In this document: in pieces, positions 17,358 to 23,514 of the stretch
How the letters are laid out: every line of letters starts with the position of its first letter
How positions within the stretch are numbered: the first letter of the stretch is position 1
NCBI GenBank assembly: GCA_020349885.1
Contig: CP070701.1
Location: 1,571,594 to 1,604,745, forward strand
Length of the DNA stretch: 33,152 bases
From: Acidobacteriota bacterium
Lineage (GTDB): Bacteria > Acidobacteriota > G020349885
Reading direction: 5' to 3'
Program-made: the position numbers and the translations under genes
The notes under the pieces: generated by a model
Told to the model about the DNA's origin: nothing
What the model saw: only the letters and a program-made list of their open reading frames with translations
Databases searched by the model: none

Positions 17358-17361
17358 TGCC

Positions 17362-17439
17362 AGCGGTTAGCCGTTAGCTATTAGCAGTTAGCAAGAGCTC
17401 CTTCTTCTAACGGCCGACGGCCAACTGCTAACGGCTTGC
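17362..17439. repeat. Inverted pair of degenerate 7-nt tandem arrays (array B)
   Basis: The plus strand carries four consecutive heptamers fitting AGCNNTT from 17362 to 17389, then, after about 15 nt, five heptamers of the opposite sense fitting NGCYAAC from 17405 to 17439. AGCCGTT and AGCAGTT occur in both arms. The array fills the gap between the TlpA stop codon (17440-17442) and the Met8-like start. Confidence 0.75.
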
Positions 17440-17982
17440 TTAAAGGAGCGCCTTGATTTCTTTCTCGAAGTCTTCCTTTCGGTGGGAGCCGACGAACCTG
17501 ACGCGCAGCTTGCCCTCGCGGTCAATCAGGAAGGAGGTGGGAATGTTGCGGGCGCCGCCGTAATCCCGCGCAATCTTGTAGGTGGGATCCATGGCGACGC
17601 GATAGTTGATGTTGTTCTTCTTGGCGAACTCGGCAAGTTTCTCCGGAGGCATTCGCCTGGGATTGTCCACCGAAAGGGAGATCACGGCAAGGTGTTTCTT
17701 GCCGTATTCCTCATGCAAGGAATTAAGATGGGGGATCTCTATGCGGCAGGGGCGGCACCACGTCGCCCAAAAGGTGAGGAGCACCACCTTGCCCCTGTAT
17801 TGCTTAAGGCTGAGTGGCTTGCCTTCCACGTCTTTGATTTCAAACTCCGGCGCCGGCAGCGGCTCCTTCAGGTACCCGATGACCGCCCACTGTTGGGACG
17901 CCGCAAGTACGGCGACCGCGAAGGCGAAAGCCGCCCATAGCTTCGACCGACTCATTCCTCTCGTTATGCGCTTCTGCAGCAT
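17440..17982 (-). CDS. TlpA/ResA-like membrane-anchored thioredoxin
   Basis: An N-terminal signal-anchor (about residues 13-35 of the 180-residue form) precedes an AhpC/TSA-type thioredoxin domain. The domain has FEIKDVEGKPLSLKQYRGKVVLLTFWATWCRPC with active site W75-C-R-P-C79, followed by the cis-Pro segment NIPTSFLIDREG. Such proteins reduce disulfides outside the cytoplasmic membrane, for example for cytochrome c maturation. ATG 17982 is chosen because AAGGA lies 7 nt upstream; GTG 18009 would add nine residues. It is a clear tandem paralogue of the C-terminal half of the next gene upstream and shares its promoter layout. Substrate unknown. Confidence 0.92.
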   Translation of the reverse strand: MLQKRITRGMSRSKLWAAFAFAVAVLAASQQWAVIGYLKEPLPAPEFEIKDVEGKPLSLKQYRGKVVLLTFWATWCRPCRIEIPHLNSLHEEYGKKHLAVISLSVDNPRRMPPEKLAEFAKKNNINYRVAMDPTYKIARDYGGARNIPTSFLIDREGKLRVRFVGSHRKEDFEKEIKALL

Positions 17983-18030
17983 TCCCTTATCCTTAAACGC
18001 CTCCCGCACCGTTTTATTTCCCGACCTTGC

Positions 18031-18059
18031 AGACTAATCCATCTGCAGCGAAAAGTCAA
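18031..18059 (-). promoter_or_regulatory. Promoter of the small tlpA-like gene
   Basis: On the minus strand, TTGACT (complement of 18054-18059), a 17-nt spacer and TAGTCT (complement of 18031-18036). The paralogue's upstream region keeps the same -35, spacing and near-identical -10 (TAGCCT), which strengthens both. Confidence 0.5.
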
Positions 18060-18081
18060 TGCCGACGGAGGGCAGGGGCCG

Positions 18082-18155
18082 GTTATCAGGGGTCAGTCGT
18101 CAGAAAAAGGAAGATTCGTTTAACTGGCCCCTGACGGCTGGTCCCTGATTACTGG
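18082..18155. repeat. Inverted pair of degenerate 7-nt tandem arrays (array C)
   Basis: Three heptamers ending in TCA (18082-18102) are followed by four heptamers of the opposite sense fitting TGRNNNC (18125-18152). Aligning arm 18082-18102 with the complement of 18132-18152 gives 17 of 21 identical bases, so a transcript would form an imperfect hairpin. It lies two bases before the stop codon of the TPR-TlpA gene, downstream of that gene. Confidence 0.75.
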
Positions 18156-18156
18156 T

Positions 18157-19359
18157 TTAGAGGAGCGTCTTGATCACTTCCTCGAACACTTCCTTGCGGC
18201 GGGAGCCGACGAACTTGGCCCGCAGCCGGCCCTGGCGGTCGATGATGAACGAGGTGGGAATGTTGCGGGCGCCCCCGTAATCCTGCACAACCTTGGCGGT
18301 CGCCATGGCGACGCGGTAGTCGATGTTTTTCTTCCTTACGAACTCGGTGAGCTTCGCCGGAGTCACCCTCATTGGGTTGTCCACCGAGAGGGAGATGACG
18401 GCGAAGCCCTTATCGCCGTACTCCTTTTGCAAGGCATTAAGATGTGGAATCTCCATGATGCAGGGGCCGCACCACGTCGCCCAAAACATGAGAAGCACCA
18501 CCTTGCCCCCGTATTGCGCGAGGCTGAGGGGCTTGCCTTCCAGGTCTTCGATTTCAAACGGCGGCGCAATCGGAGTCTCCGAAGTAAAGGGCTCCGGCGG
18601 AAGCTTTGTATCGGAGAGCTTCGGTGCGGGGCGCTGTCTCAGGGCGGCCAGCCTTTGCCGCTCCTTTTCCTCGTTTTCGAGCGCCGTCAATCTGAAAGCG
18701 CCGGGGTGAAGGCTGGGATCGAGAGACATCGCTTCGTCGCGCTCGCGGCGCGCCGTGTCCCAATCTCCGGCCTCGGCGCGGCGGTCACTCAGAACACGGT
18801 GCACCCTGGCCGTCCAGGGCCGCAATTCCTGCGATTCCGGGTTGAGGCGCGCGGCCTCTTCAAAAAAAGCAAGGGCCATCTCGGGATCGTCCTGGAGGAA
18901 CGCGAGCGTTCCCCTGGCGAAGGACAGGCCGAAGCGCGCCTTCTCGTCATCCGGGCGCAGTGCAAGCGCGCGGGTGAAGGCGTCGAGCGCCTTCGGCTGG
19001 TTTTCGGGCACGCGACTGAGAAGCAGCGCCTCGCCCTCGGCGACGAGGCGGCCGGCGACGCGCCCTTCCATCTCGGCCAGGAAAGAAGCGTCGCCTCCCT
19101 CGGCTCCGGCCGCGCGCCTGGCCCAAAAAAGGGCGCTCGCCTCCGTTGGCTCGATGAAATTTCCCGCCGCGAACGCCTCCTCGGCCAGGCGCCGAAAGTC
19201 GCGCACCGCGACCTCCGATTCCTTTTCCTTCGGGTATAGCCATTCTAGAAAGCCTTGCTCGTGGAGGTAGAAAGCCGTACCGGCGAGAAGCGCGAGCGCC
19301 GCCGCGAGTCCTGCGGCAGCCACGACCATCGGTCGTTTCCACGGGTTCGTTTTTCCCAT
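18157..19359 (-). CDS. Membrane-anchored TPR-thioredoxin (TlpA-like) fusion
   Basis: This 400-residue protein has an N-terminal transmembrane anchor (about residues 9-32). A helical region with TPR-like pairs follows (about 50-215; KALDAFTRALALRPDD and MALAFFEEAARLNPES are the clearest). After a Pro-rich linker comes a TlpA/ResA thioredoxin domain (about 265-400) with W296-C-G-P-C300 and NIPTSFIIDRQG. It should act as a periplasm-facing disulfide reductase whose TPRs recruit a partner. The C-terminal domain is strikingly similar to the next gene downstream (VVLLxFWATWC, MEIPHLNxL, FAVISLSVDNP, DYGGARNIPTSF), so the pair arose by duplication, with gain or loss of the TPR region. A good AAGGAA Shine-Dalgarno precedes ATG 19359. 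Confidence 0.92.
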   Translation of the reverse strand: MGKTNPWKRPMVVAAAGLAAALALLAGTAFYLHEQGFLEWLYPKEKESEVAVRDFRRLAEEAFAAGNFIEPTEASALFWARRAAGAEGGDASFLAEMEGRVAGRLVAEGEALLLSRVPENQPKALDAFTRALALRPDDEKARFGLSFARGTLAFLQDDPEMALAFFEEAARLNPESQELRPWTARVHRVLSDRRAEAGDWDTARRERDEAMSLDPSLHPGAFRLTALENEEKERQRLAALRQRPAPKLSDTKLPPEPFTSETPIAPPFEIEDLEGKPLSLAQYGGKVVLLMFWATWCGPCIMEIPHLNALQKEYGDKGFAVISLSVDNPMRVTPAKLTEFVRKKNIDYRVAMATAKVVQDYGGARNIPTSFIIDRQGRLRAKFVGSRRKEVFEEVIKTLL

Positions 19360-19412
19360 CGGGCTTTCCTTAAAACGCCTAGGGCCCCCTTTTCTTTCCT
19401 TCCCGCCCCCGC

Positions 19413-19441
19413 AGGCTAAACAAGCCGCGGCAGAAAGTCAA
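19413..19441 (-). promoter_or_regulatory. Promoter of the TPR-tlpA gene
   Basis: On the minus strand, TTGACT (complement of 19436-19441), a 17-nt spacer and TAGCCT (complement of 19413-19418); leader about 47 nt. The flanking bases also resemble the promoter at 18031-18059, so the duplicated unit included the promoter. Confidence 0.5.
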
Positions 19442-19512
19442 TCCCATTGGAAGCCTCAGAAACTCGCTTGCCCGTTCAGGCCTTGGGGCAAGAGTCCCGA
19501 CCCCCGCAGGTG

Positions 19513-19521
19513 TGTTATACT
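19513..19521 (+). promoter_or_regulatory. Extended -10 promoter of rsmA, apparently leaderless
   Basis: TGT followed by TATACT (19516-19521) forms an extended -10 with no good -35. The last -10 base is 8 nt before the A of ATG 19529, so transcription should begin at or within a base of the start codon. No Shine-Dalgarno is present. Confidence 0.5.
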
Positions 19522-19528
19522 CTTTTCC

Positions 19529-20392
19529 ATGCTTGCCGCTACGGTCCCTATGAGGCAGCCCTCGCGGCCGACGCGACGGTCCCTCAGCCAGGTACACCTC
19601 GTTCGCGAGGATACGAGCCGCGAGCTCGCCGAGCGCTTTGCCCCCCGGGACGACCAATGCGTCCTCGAGGTGGGTCCCGGCACGGGCAACGTGACCGACC
19701 ACTTGGTGCGGCGCGTCAGGCGCCTCGTGGCCGTCGAGATTGATCCCGGGCTGGCCGGGGCGCTGGCAGCACGCTATCGCGGTCTCGAGCACGTCCGGGT
19801 TATTCAGGGCGACATCCTCGCGCTGGACGCGGCCGAGGTGCTGGCCCGCGACATGCCGGAGCAGGCGGATGAAGAGGCCGGCGCGGCGCGGGTTTTCTCG
19901 GCCCTTCCGTACCACATCACGAGCGCGTTCCTCGAATGGCTGCTCGACCACCGCGCCTGCTTCCGCGACGCCGTGCTCATCCTGCAGCGCGAGGTGGCCC
20001 GAAAGCTCCTGCGCGATACGCCGAAGACGCGCGGCTACCTTTCACACCGCGTCCGCTTCTGCGCGGACGTGAGCTCTATCATGCGCGTTCCGCCCTCGGC
20101 CTTCTCGCCGCGCCCGAGCGTCTCCTCCGAGGCGCTACGGCTGAGCTTTCGGAAAAAACCGCCTTTTTCCGAGGAGGACGAGGCGCCCCTTTTCGCCCTC
20201 GTGGGCGCGTCGTTCCGCGAGCGGCGCAAGACGCTCTGGAACAACCTGCGGCGCACGGCGCGCTATTCCCCCGAGGCGCTGGAGCGCGCGAGGGAAACGC
20301 TCGGATGGGAGAGGAACGTTCGCGCCGAGACGCTCTCCCTCGAGGATTTTTCGAAACTCCTCGCGGCGCTCACCCGGAGCCAGGGTCCATGA
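19529..20392 (+). CDS. rsmA: RsmA/KsgA-like rRNA adenine dimethyltransferase with altered catalytic motifs
   Basis: The 287-residue protein has a class I methyltransferase core with SAM motif VLEVGPGTGNVT (45-56), acidic VAVEIDPGL, and QGDIL. The C-terminal helical domain of the RsmA/Erm family includes REVARKLL, VPPSAFSPRPSVSSE and SFRERRKTLWNNLRR. Canonical RsmA methylates two adenines in the 3' helix of 16S rRNA. Here, however, the family motif NLPY reads S124-A-L-P-Y128, losing the Asn, and the N-terminal GQNFL reads SQVHL (20-24). It may be an active divergent enzyme or a paralogue with another role. It overlaps uppP by an ATGA, so translation is coupled. Fold certain, activity uncertain. 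Confidence 0.85.
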   Translation: MLAATVPMRQPSRPTRRSLSQVHLVREDTSRELAERFAPRDDQCVLEVGPGTGNVTDHLVRRVRRLVAVEIDPGLAGALAARYRGLEHVRVIQGDILALDAAEVLARDMPEQADEEAGAARVFSALPYHITSAFLEWLLDHRACFRDAVLILQREVARKLLRDTPKTRGYLSHRVRFCADVSSIMRVPPSAFSPRPSVSSEALRLSFRKKPPFSEEDEAPLFALVGASFRERRKTLWNNLRRTARYSPEALERARETLGWERNVRAETLSLEDFSKLLAALTRSQGP

Positions 20393-21201
20393 TTATTCTA
20401 TTGCAGGTAATTTTTCTCGCCGTTCTTCAGGGGATCACGGAGTTCTTGCCCGTCAGCAGCTCCGGCCACCTCGCCATCGCGGAGTACTTCATGGGCTTCC
20501 AGTCGCCGGGACTCACGTTCGAGGTCCTCGTCCACGCGGGAACCCTGGTATCCGTGATCGCCTACTTTCGCAAGGACATCGGCGCCCTCCTGGGGTTCGG
20601 AACGGATTCCAGGTTTGTGAAGCACGAGCATATGCTCCTTGTGTGGATCCTTGTGGGCTCGGTGCCCACGGGGATTCTCGGCTTTGTGCTCCAAGACGCG
20701 GCGGTGAAGGCGTTCCGCAACCTGGCGGCCGTAGGAGTGGGCTTTTTGGCGACGGCCGTGGTCCTCTACTTCGCTTCCCGCATCCATCCGGAAAAAATCG
20801 GCATCGAAACCATGGACTGGTACCACGCGGTTACGATAGGCGCGATGCAGGGGATCGCGGTGATGCCGGGCGTTTCGCGCGCCGGCGTGACCATCTCTAC
20901 GGCACTGTTCGGAGGCCTTGATCGACGCACGGCCTTCTCGTTCTCGTTTCTTCTTTCCATCCCCGCCGTGCTGGGGGCCACGATCGGGGAGGCGAGCCAC
21001 CTCACGGAGGGTGCCGTCAGCACGCAGGAACTGGGGCTCTACGCGATGGCCTTCGCCGTCTCCGCCGTCGTGGGATATGGCGCGCTCCACGCGCTGCGCC
21101 GCATCGTGGAATCGGCGCGCTTCTCGTTCTTCGCCTACTACTGTGCCCTTCTGGGTGTGGTGACCATTACGGTGAAGGCCCTATCGACGCAACCGGCGTA
21201 A
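20389..21201 (+). CDS. uppP: Undecaprenyl-diphosphate phosphatase, copy 1
   Basis: A 270-residue polytopic membrane protein of the BacA/UppP family that dephosphorylates undecaprenyl pyrophosphate to regenerate the lipid carrier for peptidoglycan and O-antigen synthesis. LQGITEFLPVSSSGHLAI (13-30) and PGVSRAGVTIS (160-170, with catalytic-loop Arg164 and Thr168) are the two signature re-entrant motifs. The Ser usually following the Arg is Ala here. ATG 20389 overlaps the rsmA stop as ATGA, giving the usual length; no better start exists. A second uppP follows about 170 nt downstream with long shared stretches, so the two are tandem duplicates. UppP overexpression is known to give bacitracin tolerance; that is family knowledge, not shown here. 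Confidence 0.95.
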   Translation: MIILLQVIFLAVLQGITEFLPVSSSGHLAIAEYFMGFQSPGLTFEVLVHAGTLVSVIAYFRKDIGALLGFGTDSRFVKHEHMLLVWILVGSVPTGILGFVLQDAAVKAFRNLAAVGVGFLATAVVLYFASRIHPEKIGIETMDWYHAVTIGAMQGIAVMPGVSRAGVTISTALFGGLDRRTAFSFSFLLSIPAVLGATIGEASHLTEGAVSTQELGLYAMAFAVSAVVGYGALHALRRIVESARFSFFAYYCALLGVVTITVKALSTQPA

Positions 21202-21370
21202 AGCCCACGCGCCCCATCCCCAATGATTGCTTTCCGCGCCACTGCGAGCCATGCCCCATCGCCGGCACAAGGGCGGCTTCGAGGCATCCTGGGTGTTCCG
21301 CGGGGAGGCAGGGGCGCGTTTTTCCCGCCCGCTGCACCAAGCGCGCGGCGCGGCGAGTAGGAAAAACCCG

Positions 21371-22174
21371 ATGCTCTTCTGGCAGGTGATCTTGCTCGCC
21401 GTTCTTCAAGGGCTTACGGAGTTTTTGCCCATCAGCAGCTCCGGCCACCTCGCCATCGCGGAGTACTTCATGAACTTTCGCTCGCCGGGGCTCGCGTTTG
21501 AGGTCATCGTCCACGCGGGGACCTTGATAGCGGTTTTCAGCTATTTCCGCAAGGACATCGCCTGCCTGCTCGGGCTCGGCTCCGATTCGGCGTTCGCGGG
21601 GCAGGAGAGAAAAACGTTGCTCCTGATCCTGCTGGGCTCCGTGCCCACGGGCGCCATTGGCCTCGCCCTTCAGGACGTCGCAACGTGGGCGTTCGACAGC
21701 ATGGCGGCCGTAGGAGGGGGGCTCCTCGCCACGGCGGCGTTCCTTTATCCCGCTTCGAGGATCCGGAGCCCCGGTCCCGCGAAGGGCGGGGTCGGGGCCA
21801 TGCGCTGGCGCCACGCCGTGCTCGTGGGCGCGGCGCAGGGACTTGCGGTGATGCCCGGCGTCTCGCGCACCGGCGTGACCATCTCGGCGGGACTCTTCGC
21901 CGGCCTTCATCGGCAGTTTGCCTTTTCGTTTTCGTTTCTTCTCTCCATTCCCGCCGTCCTCGGGGCCACGTTCCTCGAGGCGCGCCACCTCATTGAGGCG
22001 CCTCCTCAGGTGCTGGATATCGCCCTTTACGTCGCCGCGTTCCTCGTCTCGGCCGCAGTGGGCTACGGTGCGCTCCACGCGCTACGCCGCATCCTTGAGA
22101 CCGCCCGCTTCTCGTTCTTCGCCTATTACTGCGTCCTAGTCGGGGCGGCCGCGGCCGTGGCGTCCCTCGTGTAA
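21371..22174 (+). CDS. uppP: Undecaprenyl-diphosphate phosphatase, copy 2
   Basis: A 267-residue paralogue of the preceding gene with the same two signatures, LQGLTEFLPISSSGHLAI near the N-terminus and PGVSRTGVTIS around residues 160-170. The membrane segments align without large gaps. Differences cluster in the cytoplasmic loop near residues 70-80 and in the segment before the second motif, where this copy has a Gly/Pro-rich insert (RSPGPAKGG). ATG 21371 with an AGGA Shine-Dalgarno 8 nt upstream gives the family-standard N-terminus; an open frame extends further upstream but encodes a non-conserved Arg-rich stretch. It probably belongs to one transcript with rsmA, uppP copy 1 and the EamA gene, whose start is 12 nt beyond this stop codon. 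Confidence 0.94.
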   Translation: MLFWQVILLAVLQGLTEFLPISSSGHLAIAEYFMNFRSPGLAFEVIVHAGTLIAVFSYFRKDIACLLGLGSDSAFAGQERKTLLLILLGSVPTGAIGLALQDVATWAFDSMAAVGGGLLATAAFLYPASRIRSPGPAKGGVGAMRWRHAVLVGAAQGLAVMPGVSRTGVTISAGLFAGLHRQFAFSFSFLLSIPAVLGATFLEARHLIEAPPQVLDIALYVAAFLVSAAVGYGALHALRRILETARFSFFAYYCVLVGAAAAVASLV

Positions 22175-22185
22175 CGCTCTCCCCC

Positions 22186-23076
22186 ATGCCCTGGCTTGCC
22201 CTCTCCGGGCTCGTGGCTCTTTTCTATGGACTCCACGGCGCCTGGAGCCGCCATCTTCTGCGCCGCGGCGAGCCGCCGGCTATCGTGGTCTGGGCGACGT
22301 TCGTCTTCGGCGCTCCCGCGGCGGCGCTTTCCCTCCTTTGGGAGGGCGCGCCCGCCGAAATTCAGCCGGCGTTTCTCGGCGCCCTGGCCGTGAGCCTTGT
22401 GATCAATCTCGTCGCCATGACGCTTCTCATGCGGGCGCTCGCCGAGGGGAAGCTTTCGATCGTCTATCCGCTCCTTTCCCTCACGCCGCTCGCGATTGTC
22501 GCGACGGAGTGGTCCTACTACCGCATGCTGCCCTCGCGGCTCGGCGCGCTGGGCGTCGCGCTCATGGCGGGCGGCGTCTACGCGCTCCACCTCGAGTCCC
22601 GAACGCACCACTGGTTCGGGCCGCTTCGCTCGCTCGCGCAGAAGCCGAGCCGCTACGCGCTCGCCGTGGCCCTGCTCTGGAGCGTCTCCTCCGTGGCGGA
22701 CAAAGTGGCCACCCAGGCGTCGAGCCCGGCCATGTACATCACGCTTTTTAACGTTCTTTTCGCTCTGCTTTACCTCCCCGCGGCCCTGCGGGCACGTCGG
22801 CGTTCCGCGCCGCGGGGGAACGAAGCACCCGGCGCCTCGCGGACGCAACGCCTCGGCATGCTTTTGCTGCTCGGGGCGCTGTGGGGCGTCATGGCGCTGC
22901 TGCAGATGCATGCGATCACCCTGACGAACGTCTCCTACGTCATCGCCACAAAGCGAAGCGGCGCGCTAGTCGCCGTTTTGTTCGGAAGCTTGGCGTTCCG
23001 CGAAGGCGCGCTCGCCTCCCGCTTGGCCGGGGCGCTCCTCATGACCGCGGGCGTCTGGTGCCTCGCGTGGGCGTAG
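22186..23076 (+). CDS. EamA/DMT-superfamily membrane transporter
   Basis: The 296-residue protein has about ten hydrophobic segments in two halves, the layout of the drug/metabolite transporter superfamily. The first half includes LALSGLVALFYGLHGAWSR and LSIVYPLLSLTPL. The second half begins at about residue 155 (YALAVALLWSVSSVADKVA) and ends with NVSYVIATKRSGALVAVLFGSLAFREG and LMTAGVWCLAW, matching the usual EamA terminus. Substrates in this family range from amino acids to sugars and cannot be read from sequence. Its position directly after two uppP genes makes a lipid-carrier or cell-envelope role conceivable but unproven. A 12-nt gap to uppP copy 2 suggests co-transcription. Confidence 0.87.
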   Translation: MPWLALSGLVALFYGLHGAWSRHLLRRGEPPAIVVWATFVFGAPAAALSLLWEGAPAEIQPAFLGALAVSLVINLVAMTLLMRALAEGKLSIVYPLLSLTPLAIVATEWSYYRMLPSRLGALGVALMAGGVYALHLESRTHHWFGPLRSLAQKPSRYALAVALLWSVSSVADKVATQASSPAMYITLFNVLFALLYLPAALRARRRSAPRGNEAPGASRTQRLGMLLLLGALWGVMALLQMHAITLTNVSYVIATKRSGALVAVLFGSLAFREGALASRLAGALLMTAGVWCLAWA

Positions 23077-23094
23077 CACAACGCAAACGCTTTT

Positions 23095-23132
23095 CCTGAC
23101 TGGCCCCTAACGGCTGGCCTCTGACCCCTAAC
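23095..23132. repeat. Degenerate 7-nt tandem array (array D, single arm)
   Basis: Five consecutive heptamers fitting about NRCNNCT run from 23095 to 23129, just after the EamA stop and just before the tRNA-Ser 3' end. On the minus strand the units include AGCCGTT and AGGGGCC, words also present in arrays B and C. No inverted partner arm is visible. Confidence 0.6.
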
Positions 23133-23136
23133 TTCG

Positions 23137-23224
23137 TGGCGGAGGGAGAGGGATTCGAACCCCCGGTCCCTTGCGGGACTCCGGTTTTCAAGACCGGTGC
23201 CTTCAACCGCTCGGCCATCCCTCC
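23137..23224 (-). tRNA. tRNA-Ser (anticodon TGA)
   Basis: On the minus strand the acceptor stem GGAGGGA pairs with TCCCTCC. The D-arm begins GGCCGAGCGGTTGAAGGC, and the anticodon stem CCGGT/ACCGG closes loop CTTGAAA (anticodon TGA). A long variable arm with a GTCCCGCAAGGGAC hairpin marks the class II tRNA, then a T-arm GGTTCGAATCC, discriminator G and an encoded CCA (23137-23139). Length 88 nt. It decodes UCA and related serine codons. Confidence 0.97.
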
Positions 23225-23235
23225 GGCCAATTTCC

Positions 23236-23241
23236 ATTATA
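23236..23241 (-). promoter_or_regulatory. -10 element of tRNA-Ser
   Basis: A perfect TATAAT on the minus strand, 11 nt before the tRNA 5' end. The same 14-nt flank is repeated upstream of the broken copy (23406-23419). No convincing -35 is seen at the right distance. Confidence 0.55.
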
Positions 23242-23287
23242 CCCCGAAACGAGTTGGTGCGGGAAAAAGAATCTCTTCCAGAAACAG

Positions 23288-23402
23288 GCGGGACTCCGGG
23301 TTTTCCGCCGGAGGCGGATATGTCTCCGCCGAAGGACGGACTCGTCCTCTGGCGAGTTTTGGCGGACAAGACCGGTGACCTCAACCGCTCGGCCATCCCT
23401 CC
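23288..23402 (-). pseudogene. Broken duplicate of tRNA-Ser, split in the anticodon by a 62-nt insertion
   Basis: Bases 23367-23419 repeat, with few changes, the 5' half of tRNA-Ser plus its -10 flank: acceptor strand GGAGGGA, D-arm, anticodon stem and CTTG. Bases 23288-23304 repeat the start of the 3' half (AAAACC, GGAGTCCCGC). Between them, 62 nt (23305-23366) interrupt the loop between anticodon positions 35 and 36. The 3' half is also cut: T-arm, second acceptor strand and CCA are missing. It cannot make a normal tRNA. Functional intron splicing is unlikely because the 3' part is absent. Confidence 0.75.
23305..23366. mobile_element. 62-nt palindrome-rich insertion in the tRNA-Ser copy (MITE-like)
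   Basis: The segment begins CCGCC and ends GGCGGA, so its ends are inverted. It contains several internal hairpins: CCGCC-GGA-GGCGG, GGCGGA...TCCGCC and AGGACG-gact-CGTCCT. No coding capacity. Such structure suggests a small non-autonomous palindromic element, but no target-site duplication is evident. Confidence 0.45.
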
Positions 23403-23476
23403 GTCCAATTTCCATTATAAGTCCGGAAGGATGTGCAGGAGGACCATTCCCTGCGCTTTTCTCACCGTTTTGTTCA

Positions 23477-23485
23477 TGATAAAAT
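23477..23485 (+). promoter_or_regulatory. Extended -10 promoter of the FG-GAP/ASPIC gene
   Basis: TGA followed by TAAAAT (23480-23485) fits an extended -10; no good -35 is seen. The leader would be about 23 nt and no Shine-Dalgarno precedes ATG 23515. Confidence 0.4.
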
Positions 23486-23514
23486 CGCTCCAAATACAGT
23501 GCTCAGTGTGAACC

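Noticed and set aside
17362-18155. CRISPR array or cas-associated repeats
   Set aside because: Units are 7-9 nt, degenerate and directly contiguous without spacers, and no cas gene is present.
23305-23366. Self-splicing group I intron in tRNA-Ser
   Set aside because: Only 62 nt, no room for the P3-P9 core, and the 3' tRNA half is incomplete.
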